Shown here piece by piece: positions 1 through 6,098 of a stretch of 8,378 bases of DNA. The notes beneath the pieces were generated by a model. It was not told the origin of the DNA and did not search any database. It saw only the letters and a program-made list of their open reading frames with translations. The position numbers were made by a program, and so were the translations under genes. Source of the stretch: Rhodospirillaceae bacterium UBA3470 (GTDB taxonomy: Bacteria; Pseudomonadota; Alphaproteobacteria; Rhodospirillales; Casp-alpha2); contig DFRF01000104.1 of NCBI GenBank assembly GCA_002378125.1, forward strand, positions 1 to 8,378, written 5' to 3'. Numbering within the stretch: the first letter of the stretch is position 1; each line of letters opens with the position of its first letter.

Positions 1-1
1 A

Positions 2-139
2 TTGAAACCCGGAGATGAAGTTAGTTTTCAGACACCAGGCGGTGGCGGGCTGTTCCCACCCAGCGAACGCGAGCCCGACATGATTCAGAACGATGCAAGA
101 TCGGGCCTGACTACGTTTGCTGGCCGTCGCGAGAGCTAG
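2..139 (+). CDS. hyuB: Hydantoinase B/oxoprolinase family protein, C-terminal fragment
   Basis: This is the last 45 codons of a gene that begins before the window; the frame is open from base 2 to the TAG at 137-139. The translation begins LKPGDEVSFQTPGGGGLF, the glycine-rich tail (GD-V-TPGGGG) seen near the end of HyuB, the partner of HyuA in N-methylhydantoinase, 5-oxoprolinase and related ATP-dependent amidohydrolases. After the glycine run comes a short polar tail (PPSEREPD...RRES), as in the family, where a D-x-x-x-G-L-like segment precedes the terminus; here it reads NDARSGLTTF. The hyuA start follows four bases later, so the two are almost certainly one transcript and one enzyme complex. 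The family call rests on this short tail plus the HyuA neighbour. Substrate specificity cannot be judged because the catalytic body lies outside the window. Confidence 0.82.
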   Translation: MKPGDEVSFQTPGGGGLFPPSEREPDMIQNDARSGLTTFAGRRES

Positions 140-143
140 GTCG

Positions 144-2240
144 ATGCTCGACACAAAACCCAGTTGGCGGATTGGTGTCGATATCGGTGGTACCTTCACC
201 GATATTGTCTTGTGGGACAGCCTGGGCGGTCAGTTGATTCTGGATAAGATACTCACGACACCCAATGACCCGTCCCATGCCGTCCTAGAGGGCGTCGAGC
301 GGGTCTTGAAGGCAGCCAATATCTCGGCGCAGGATCTTGCTTCAGTCATCCACGGGACCACCCTGGTTGCCAATGCATTGATCGAGCGTAAGGGCGTTAC
401 CACGGGCCTGATAACGACCGCAGGTTTTCGAGATGTCCTCGAGATCGGGCGGGAATGGCGCTACGACCTGTTCAATCTAGATATTGAGATGCCGAAACCA
501 TTGGTGCCCCGTCATCTGCGGTTTGAGGCGACGGAACGTATCGGTCCCGACGGCGACGTCCTGGTGATATTGGATGAAACGGCCCTTCAATCGACGATAT
601 CCGCTTTGCGGGATGCTGGCGTGGGGTCGTTGGCGGTGTGCCTGCTGCATGCATATCTCAATCCAGCTCACGAACGAGCGATTGCGGACGTAATCCGGCG
701 TGAATTGCCTGATATAGCCTTGTCCTTGTCGTCAGATGTGAGCCCAGAGTTAGGTGAGTATGAGCGCTCATCGACCACGACCGCTAACGCCTATGTTCAT
801 CCTATTTTCCGCAATTATGTCGATCGCTTAGCGGGCGCCTTGGCCGATCTCGGGTACGAACGTGACCTGTTGTTAGTGTTGTCTGATGGCCGGTGCGTGC
901 AGGCCGATGTGGCGACGCGCTACCCGATCCGCCTTGTTCAATCCGGCCCCGCTGCTGGTGCTGAAGCGGCACGTTTGTTCGGTGAATTGGCACATGTTGA
1001 TGACGTACTGTGTTTTGACATGGGCGGCACCACGGCGAAAGCCTGTTTAATCCCCGAAGGTATACCCGAACGAACGGTTCACTTTGAGGTCGCTCGTGAG
1101 ACGCGCTTTGCCGAAGGAAGCGGCCTTCCTCTCCAAATCCCGGCGATCGACATGATTGAGATCGGCGCTGGGGGCGGAAGTATCGCGCGGGTCGACAACC
1201 GCGGCTTGTTGCAGGTCGGCCCTGACAGCGCTGGTGCTGACCCGGGACCGGTTTGCTATGGGCGGGGCAATGATCTACCGACAGTGACCGACTGCGATCT
1301 GGCTCTTGGGTATCTTGCTCCGGATTCTTTCTTAGGTGGCCGGATGACGCTAGATGCCGATGCGGCGGTACGGTCAATTGAGCGGCATTTGGCAAAGCCC
1401 ATGGGAATCAGTATCGAAGATGCGGCTTGGGGCGTGCATGAAACCGTCACGGCAAGCATGGCTCAGGCCGCGATGATCCATGCCATTGAACGGGCTCTCG
1501 ATGTCACGCGATTTTCCATGCTGCCCATCGGGGGTGCCGGGCCCGTCCATGCCTGCAGCATGGCTGCAAAAATGAATATCGATCGCTTAATCTGCCCAAC
1601 GGGGGCGGGCGTGGCCTCTGCTATCGGTATGCTGTCGGCGGCGATCTCATTTGAAATCGCCCGCGCAGCACCGGCGGATCTAGCGAGTTTGGACTTTGTC
1701 GGAACCTGGACGATGATCGAAGAGATGGACGCGGAGGCGTCTGCCTTAGTCACGAGTGCCGGGGTAGACATCCGCGATGTGGAGCACAATCTCAGTGTAA
1801 TGATGCGGTATGCCGGACAGGGCTACGAAATCGAAACCTCAGTATCACGAGAAATCATCGAAAAGGCAGACGGCGAGGGACTGCATACGGCTTTTACAGA
1901 AGCCTATCGGCGGCGCTATGGACGCACCGAAGAGATTCCCGTTGAGATCCTTTCTTGGCGTTTGGCCGTTGAGGGGCCGCGGTCTACACTCGGAGAAACC
2001 CTGATCGGTCGCGATATAGATGTCGACCCGAGTGATGAGGTTGTCACGCAAAGACCTGCATGGTTCGGGGAGCAGTTTCTGGAGACGCCCGTATTCAAAC
2101 GCAGTGGTCTTCGTCCTGGCACTCAAATCCCGGGTCCGGCGATTATCGAAGAAACGGAATCGACGACAATTGTACCGCTTGAATTCACCTTAGATGTTGA
2201 TCAAGCATTGAACCTCGTTCTGACGCGGGTCAGATCATGA
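144..2240 (+). CDS. hyuA: Hydantoinase A / 5-oxoprolinase-type ATP-dependent subunit (HyuA)
   Basis: Complete protein of about 698 residues, the usual HyuA size (about 680-720). HyuA is the ATP-using subunit that acts with HyuB to open hydantoin, oxoproline or related lactam rings in the cytoplasm. An actin/ASKHA-like phosphate motif DIGGTFTD lies at residues 13-20 (Hydant_A_N domain), HGTT at 70-73, SGPAAGA at 267-273 and a second phosphate motif DMGGTTAK at 292-299 (Hydantoinase_A domain). Further on are GAGGGSIA, TVTDCDLALGYL and GGAGPVHA, all typical, then the C-terminal domain. I chose the ATG at 144 over an in-frame TTG at 117: the TTG lies inside the hyuB tail, and family members begin only a few residues before the IGVDIGGTFTD strand. 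The start is 4 nt after the hyuB stop, with only a weak AGG near 138-140, which suggests translational coupling. The stop overlaps the next start (ATGA). One oddity: the usual SNGG loop reads SDGRC at about residues 247-251. The family is sure; the substrate is unknown. Confidence 0.95.
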   Translation: MLDTKPSWRIGVDIGGTFTDIVLWDSLGGQLILDKILTTPNDPSHAVLEGVERVLKAANISAQDLASVIHGTTLVANALIERKGVTTGLITTAGFRDVLEIGREWRYDLFNLDIEMPKPLVPRHLRFEATERIGPDGDVLVILDETALQSTISALRDAGVGSLAVCLLHAYLNPAHERAIADVIRRELPDIALSLSSDVSPELGEYERSSTTTANAYVHPIFRNYVDRLAGALADLGYERDLLLVLSDGRCVQADVATRYPIRLVQSGPAAGAEAARLFGELAHVDDVLCFDMGGTTAKACLIPEGIPERTVHFEVARETRFAEGSGLPLQIPAIDMIEIGAGGGSIARVDNRGLLQVGPDSAGADPGPVCYGRGNDLPTVTDCDLALGYLAPDSFLGGRMTLDADAAVRSIERHLAKPMGISIEDAAWGVHETVTASMAQAAMIHAIERALDVTRFSMLPIGGAGPVHACSMAAKMNIDRLICPTGAGVASAIGMLSAAISFEIARAAPADLASLDFVGTWTMIEEMDAEASALVTSAGVDIRDVEHNLSVMMRYAGQGYEIETSVSREIIEKADGEGLHTAFTEAYRRRYGRTEEIPVEILSWRLAVEGPRSTLGETLIGRDIDVDPSDEVVTQRPAWFGEQFLETPVFKRSGLRPGTQIPGPAIIEETESTTIVPLEFTLDVDQALNLVLTRVRS

Positions 2241-3862
2241 GCAAACGTCCTTCGTCTTTTGTGCACTGGCTCGTCCAGAGGCTTTACAAGGCTGGAACCC
2301 GACGTTTGTTCGGCGTCCCCGGCGGAGGTACCAGTCTCGATTTGATCGATGCGGCGGCGTCGGAGGGCATTGAGTTGGTGCTAACGGCGCGAGAGGACGC
2401 GGCCGTAATCATGGCCGGAGTGTCTGGCGTATTAACGCAAGCGCCCGGCTTGGCGTTTTCAACCAAAGGCCCTGGATTGACCTCCGCCGCTAACGGTTTG
2501 GCGTCGGCGTCGCTCGATCGGATGCCAGCGTTGTTGATTGCTGAGACCTTCGTCCCCGGCGAGTTGGACTATGTCTCTCACCAAGCCTATGACCAGTCTG
2601 CACTCGTGCAACCGTTGTTGCCGAATGGCCCAATGAATGTCCTCGACGCCAACAAAGAAGCCATTGAGAACTGGCTCGCATGCAGCCCCAAACCGGCCCG
2701 GCAGCCAGCCGTGATGTTCCCGACCCGTGACGCGCTGCGCGCGTTGGTGGACACGAATGATGGCCTCGAACCGATACTGACGGAAAAGATAATTGGTCAA
2801 ACGGCGTTAGCGCGTGCCTGTCAACTAGCGAATGAAAGCTTAAAGCCAATTGTGATTGTTGGCCTGGAAGCCGCCCGGCCGGAACTAGCCTCAGAGGTAC
2901 AGAAACTCGTGGAGGCCCTAAACGCGCCGGTTCTCTCCTCCTACATGGCGTCGGGCACAGTGCCTGTCGGTCACCCAAACTATGCCGGGATATTTACGGG
3001 AGGGGCCATTGAGCAATCCTGTGTCAATGAGGCAGACCTTATTGTGTTGGTTGGTCTTGATCCCGTTGAGTTGATTCGCAAACCCTGGACCTACAAGGCG
3101 TCGGTGCTCGATGTCTGTGATGCCGTTCATCAGCCGCACTATCTTGAGCCCGAAGTTCGTCTTTGTGCACCGTTGGGGGCTTCTCTCCCCGCTTTGGTCG
3201 AGGGAATACGATCCTCGACATCGACCAGCACATGGACCGATGAGCGTATAACAATGCACCGGGATCGGTTTTATGCCGGCCTTCAAATTGAAGCAGAGAA
3301 TGGTCTGTCGTCCGGTGTAGTCGTCAAGGCCGCTGCAGCCGCATTCGATGGTAAGCCAAGACTAACCGTGGATGCGGGGGCTCATATGTTCTCGGCTTGC
3401 GCGTTCTGGCCAGCCATGGCTCCCCGCGACATTCTCATTTCCAATGGTCTTGCAACCATGGGTTTTGCTCTTCCCGCCGCCCTGGCCGCCGCACTACATG
3501 ACCCGGCGCGCGGCGCTGTTGTCATGACTGGTGATGGCGGATTGATGATGTGTCTTGGAGAGTTAAAGACGGCGGCACAGGTGAATGCAAACATCTGTAT
3601 CATTGTATTCAACGATGGATGCTTGTCGCTCATCGACATTAAGCGCAAAGAACGCGAAATGTCCGACCTGGGCCTTAGTTGGAACCGCCCCGACTTTGCA
3701 CTGGCCGCTCAGGGATTTGGTTTCCAAAGTTGGAGGCCTGAAAACATTGACGAATTGAATAGTGCCTGCGCTGAGGCTGCAACCCAATCTGGTCCACGTT
3801 TAATTGACGCTCAAATTGATCCAAGCGGTTACCTCAACCAGATGAAATCGTTGCGCGGATAG
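2237..3862 (+). CDS. Thiamine-diphosphate-dependent enzyme, acetolactate synthase-like superfamily
   Basis: A 541-residue protein with the three-domain layout of acetolactate synthase, benzoylformate decarboxylase and relatives. The PYR domain (about 5-170) has VPGGGTSLDL at 27-36, the probable ThDP-activating glutamate E53 in TAREDAA, and KGPG at 77-80 followed by NGLASASLD. The central domain (about 185-325) has a nucleotide-fold look: PIVIVGLEA, then ADLIVLVGLDP. The PP domain (about 355-535) carries the metal/diphosphate motif TGDGGLMM at 431-438 with D433, and N459 in VFNDG about 26 residues later, the classic GDG...N spacing. It should therefore bind ThDP and Mg2+ and cleave or form a C-C bond next to a carbonyl. 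It starts in the ATGA overlap with hyuA, so it is translationally coupled and probably acts on the hydantoinase product or a nearby intermediate. True acetolactate synthase for isoleucine/valine synthesis is unlikely: no small regulatory subunit or ilvC follows, and the PYR motifs differ. Reaction and substrate are not determinable. Confidence 0.9.
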   Translation: MSKRPSSFVHWLVQRLYKAGTRRLFGVPGGGTSLDLIDAAASEGIELVLTAREDAAVIMAGVSGVLTQAPGLAFSTKGPGLTSAANGLASASLDRMPALLIAETFVPGELDYVSHQAYDQSALVQPLLPNGPMNVLDANKEAIENWLACSPKPARQPAVMFPTRDALRALVDTNDGLEPILTEKIIGQTALARACQLANESLKPIVIVGLEAARPELASEVQKLVEALNAPVLSSYMASGTVPVGHPNYAGIFTGGAIEQSCVNEADLIVLVGLDPVELIRKPWTYKASVLDVCDAVHQPHYLEPEVRLCAPLGASLPALVEGIRSSTSTSTWTDERITMHRDRFYAGLQIEAENGLSSGVVVKAAAAAFDGKPRLTVDAGAHMFSACAFWPAMAPRDILISNGLATMGFALPAALAAALHDPARGAVVMTGDGGLMMCLGELKTAAQVNANICIIVFNDGCLSLIDIKRKEREMSDLGLSWNRPDFALAAQGFGFQSWRPENIDELNSACAEAATQSGPRLIDAQIDPSGYLNQMKSLRG

Positions 3863-4054
3863 AATTCATCTGCCAGACACCATCATCGTTCTTTTCACTG
3901 TGGCATATTCGTAATGCTGATTGAAGACGCGCTGAGTGCCCTTAACCTAATTAAATACCCGTTTAGAGCACGTTCATACGAAGCATTCACTTTTGTCAGG
4001 TTAGCGAAGCACGCTTTCGGGTTCAGTGGGTATCCATTTGGCGTAACTGCCGGT

Positions 4055-4083
4055 TTGTTAATTTTTCGGTTCCAGCATAGATA
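4055..4083 (+). promoter_or_regulatory. Weak sigma70-like promoter candidate upstream of the permease
   Basis: TTGTTA at 4055-4060 (4 of 6 matches to TTGACA) is followed after 17 bp by TAGATA at 4078-4083 (3 of 6 to TATAAT), inside an A/T-rich stretch about 90 bp before the permease start. The spacing is ideal but the boxes are poor, and such pairs occur by chance in AT-rich DNA. It is listed because the 310-bp gap implies that the permease may have its own promoter. Confidence 0.2.
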
Positions 4084-4089
4084 TTATCA

Positions 4090-4106
4090 ATCAATTGAAT
4101 ATTGAT
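4090..4106. repeat. AT-rich inverted repeat ATCAAT-5-ATTGAT
   Basis: Perfect 6-bp arms, ATCAAT at 4090-4095 and ATTGAT at 4101-4106, separated by TGAAT. It sits just downstream of the weak promoter candidate, where an operator for a dimeric repressor could lie, but it is short and AT-rich and may be chance. There is no T-tract after it, so a terminator role is not supported. Confidence 0.35.
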
Positions 4107-4172
4107 GTAACTCCTCCCCAGAGCGGAAGTTTATTTTTTAGGTGAAAGATATCCTGACCGGAAATCACTGCT

Positions 4173-5144
4173 TTGCAAAAATATATACTAAAGCGGGTTT
4201 TATTAATCATCCCAACTGTACTGGGGGCTGGTATATGTGTCTTTTTTCTTATGCGTGTTATTCCGGGTGATATCTGTTTGGTCAGGTGGGTGGATTATGG
4301 GCAGGATCTGCGGCCTGAACTACTCAAACTTTGCCGAGATCATCTTGGCCTGAACGATCCTGTTTTCTTTCAGTTTTTGCATTTCATCAAGGGAGTATTG
4401 ACGTTTGATCTTGGGGTTTCAATGTGGACTGAGAGGCCAATCATTGAGGAATTAGAGTTGCGATTCGCAGTGTCGTTGCAAGTGGCGATTATGGCCACAA
4501 TGGTTTCCGTCCTTGTCGCCATCCCTCTTGGGGTATTATCAGCGGTTAAACAAAATACCTGGGTTGATTACGCCGTACGTATCGTTTCTATCACAGGCGT
4601 GGCGCTACCTTCGTTCTGGTTGGGTATCCTGATTATCCTAAGCCTTCTGATCGGCTCCCAAATATTATTCGGAGAACCATGGATGCCACCCATCGTGTAT
4701 GTATCACCATTCGTTGACCCAATAGACAATTTATCTCAATTGATTTGGCCGGTAATTGCCATTGGTTTCAGGTATTCCTCTGTCGCGACACGAATGACCC
4801 GCTCGGCACTCCTGGACATTTTGCGTGACGACTATGTACGCACAGCACGGGCCAAAGGTCTGATCGAAAAGCTCGTGATTAACCGCCATGCCTTGAGGAA
4901 CGCACTGCTACCCGTAATAACGATTATTGGTATAGAGTTTTCTTTCTTAATGGGCGGGCTTGTGGTTACAGAGCAGGTTTTTAACCTCAATGGTCTCGGA
5001 AGACTGATGTTCGAATCAGTATTAAATTCGGACTACAACATGACCCAAGCGTTGGTTATGATTTGTGTGCTCATGTTTGTAAGTATTAACCTTTTGATTG
5101 ATCTGTTTTATGCGTGGCTAGACCCTCGTATCAGATATGGCTGA
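4173..5144 (+). CDS. DppB/OppB-type ABC transporter permease (peptide/nickel family)
   Basis: A 323-residue inner-membrane permease, normal length for the DppB family (about 305-340). It would form one half of the channel of a binding-protein-dependent importer for peptides, opines, nickel chelates or similar small molecules. The N-terminus MQKYILKRVLLIIPTVLG leads into the first membrane helix and the MRVIPGD motif at 28-33. Further hydrophobic helices lie near 100-122, 135-162, 188-203, 245-268 and 292-315. The EAA coupling loop, where the ATPase docks, reads DYVRTARAKGL at 220-230, followed by RHALRNALLPV. The C-terminus LLIDLFYAWLDPRIRYG is typical. The start is TTG at 4173: an in-frame stop at 4155-4157 rules out anything much further upstream, and the next methionine lies inside helix 1. 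A GGAA near 4159-4163 may serve as ribosome binding site. Oddity: no DppC permease, ATPase or substrate-binding protein follows or precedes it here, so it is an orphan unless its partners are encoded elsewhere. Its base composition is lower in G+C than that of hyuA (25/60 on 4921-4980). Confidence 0.92.
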   Translation: MQKYILKRVLLIIPTVLGAGICVFFLMRVIPGDICLVRWVDYGQDLRPELLKLCRDHLGLNDPVFFQFLHFIKGVLTFDLGVSMWTERPIIEELELRFAVSLQVAIMATMVSVLVAIPLGVLSAVKQNTWVDYAVRIVSITGVALPSFWLGILIILSLLIGSQILFGEPWMPPIVYVSPFVDPIDNLSQLIWPVIAIGFRYSSVATRMTRSALLDILRDDYVRTARAKGLIEKLVINRHALRNALLPVITIIGIEFSFLMGGLVVTEQVFNLNGLGRLMFESVLNSDYNMTQALVMICVLMFVSINLLIDLFYAWLDPRIRYG

Positions 5145-5155
5145 TACTCAGCCAT
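5137..5155. repeat. Perfect hairpin over the permease stop codon
   Basis: ATGGCTGA (5137-5144) and TCAGCCAT (5148-5155) are perfect 8-bp inverted arms with a TAC loop, and the permease TGA stop is the last triplet of the left arm. The mRNA could form a tight stem. No run of T follows (the next bases are CAACTTAAG), so it is at best a weak or Rho-assisted terminator or an mRNA 3'-end stabiliser. The symmetry is plain; the function is inferred. Confidence 0.5.
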
Positions 5156-5192
5156 CAACTTAAGTAAGTAGGCAAAATGTCTCGTTAGGGCG

Positions 5193-5221
5193 ATCAATAA
5201 GTTTATGGCTAGTGCTATAAA
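5193..5221 (+). promoter_or_regulatory. Possible extended -10 promoter for the TauE/SafE gene
   Basis: The 186-bp spacer between the permease and the exporter contains TGC-TATAAA at 5213-5221, an extended -10 form, with a poor -35 (TCAATA, 5193-5198) at 17 bp. A separate good -35-like box, TTGACG at 5239-5244, lacks a convincing -10 at 16-18 bp. Either would give the exporter its own transcript with a leader of roughly 60-105 nt. The rest of the spacer has no gene; a short open stretch ending in TAG at 5322-5324 has no start codon. Confidence 0.22.
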
Positions 5222-5330
5222 TTGGTTAGGTTTTTAAGTTGACGCGGCCACTATACTTGCTGAATTTGGTCTCGGAATAGTCACGCTATCGATATTCTTC
5301 AAAGCCTCTATAGGCATCGTATAGAAAGTT

Positions 5331-6098
5331 GTGGGCACCGATTTGGAACCAATTTCTGTCTGCCTTCTTTTTGGATTTAGCCTTTTCGTCGGGGTGCTGA
5401 TTGGCTGCGTTGGTATCGGTGGCGTTCTACTCGTTCCGTTCCTGACCTACATCCTTGGTTTCAGTATCCATCTCTCCATTGCCGCAGCAATGTTTGGTTA
5501 CATCTTCATCGGCGTTGTTGGTGCCATTCTTTATGCCCGACATGGCTCAATTGAGTGGTCGAAGGCGATTTGGATGGTTCTTGGGGCAATGCCTGCCGCA
5601 TATTTCGGTTCTTTCCTCGTTTCTATCATTCCTGAAAGCGGTCTGGAATTGATTGTCTGCATACTGGTTCTCTTTGCTGGACTTAACGCTCTGCGCCGCG
5701 ACAAGGCGGTCACCGATGAACGCAAGATTTCTAATCCTGTGGCACTGCTGACCATTGGTTCAATAACCGGTGCTGGGTCGGCTTTAACGGGGACAGGGGG
5801 GCCTTTAATTGCTGTTCCAATTTTGGTGTCATTGAAAGTTTCAGGACATGCTGCTGTTGGCTTCAGTCAAGCGGTACAAGCTCCACTCGCCACATTAGCG
5901 ACTATTGGCAATTTCATTTATGGCGCGGTCAACGTTTCGGTCGGCGGCACAGTTGCCGCTGGTTTGGTGATTGGCGGTTACTTTGGCGCCAAACTTGCCC
6001 TTACTTTAAAGCCTGAAACCATGAGTACGCTCGTCGCCCGGGTGTTAGTCATTGTTGGACTGGCTCTCTTAGGCAAGCTGTTAATTGCCAATGTTTAA
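5331..6098 (+). CDS. Sulfite exporter TauE/SafE family protein (DUF81 membrane transporter)
   Basis: A 255-residue, strongly hydrophobic protein of normal length for this family, with about eight predicted membrane helices. Two halves repeat the family glycine motif: GVLIGCVGIGGVLLVPFL near 21-38 and ITGAGSALTGTGGPLIAVPI near 145-164, each followed by a helix with A-A or G-x-S-Q (GFSQA at 177-181). Family members characterised in taurine and sulfoacetate degradation export sulfite or sulfoacetate; many others have unknown anionic or organic substrates, so the name is a family label. The start is GTG at 5331, since an in-frame TAG sits at 5322-5324; the ribosome site is weak (GAAAG just upstream). 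The gene ends in TAA at 6096-6098, sharing TTAA with the stop of the convergent aminotransferase. A sulfonate-related role fits the HpsN-like dehydrogenase nearby, but this is inference. Confidence 0.9.
   Translation: MGTDLEPISVCLLFGFSLFVGVLIGCVGIGGVLLVPFLTYILGFSIHLSIAAAMFGYIFIGVVGAILYARHGSIEWSKAIWMVLGAMPAAYFGSFLVSIIPESGLELIVCILVLFAGLNALRRDKAVTDERKISNPVALLTIGSITGAGSALTGTGGPLIAVPILVSLKVSGHAAVGFSQAVQAPLATLATIGNFIYGAVNVSVGGTVAAGLVIGGYFGAKLALTLKPETMSTLVARVLVIVGLALLGKLLIANV

Larger units (their letters stand above)
3863..4172. other. Intergenic gap between the ThDP gene and the DppB-type permease
   Basis: A 310-bp stretch without a convincing gene. It holds a 63-codon open frame at 3914-4105 (+) with no ribosome binding site and no family resemblance that I can see, so I do not call it. 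By hand count, the line 4081-4140 is 18/60 G+C against 35/60 for 1021-1080 in hyuA, so the distal half is clearly A/T-rich. It contains a small AT-rich inverted repeat (4090-4106) and a weak promoter-like pair (4055-4083). I found no T-tract terminator for the upstream operon and no recognisable remnant of an ABC substrate-binding protein in any frame. It most likely carries the leader of the permease gene. Confidence 0.6.

Noticed and set aside
117..143. TTG at 117 as the hyuA start, adding nine residues
   Set aside because: It lies inside the end of the hyuB reading frame, and family members start close to the DIGGTFTD strand; the ATG at 144 right after the hyuB stop fits better.
802..1395. 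A 197-codon open frame on the minus strand within hyuA
   Set aside because: It is fully antisense to a well-conserved gene, and its product is rich in Arg, Pro, His and Ser with no domain, as expected from a GC-rich shadow frame.
2490..2978. A 162-codon minus-strand frame within the ThDP gene
   Set aside because: It is antisense to a conserved enzyme, low-complexity in character, and has no recognisable motif.
2237..3862. Calling the ThDP enzyme acetolactate synthase (ilvB) or sulfoacetaldehyde acetyltransferase (xsc)
   Set aside because: Only the shared ThDP fold and cofactor residues can be seen. There is no ilvN/ilvC or pta neighbour, so a specific name would be a guess.
3914..4105. A 63-codon plus-strand frame in the 310-bp gap
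   Set aside because: It has no ribosome binding site and no family resemblance, and a frame this short is expected by chance in AT-rich DNA.
5238..5324. A short open stretch (...ILAEFGLGIVTLSIFF...) ending at TAG just before the exporter, possibly the tail of a lost gene
   Set aside because: It has no start codon, and a TAA lies directly upstream (5235-5237). I could not match it to DppC or any other family, so it is not reported as a pseudogene.
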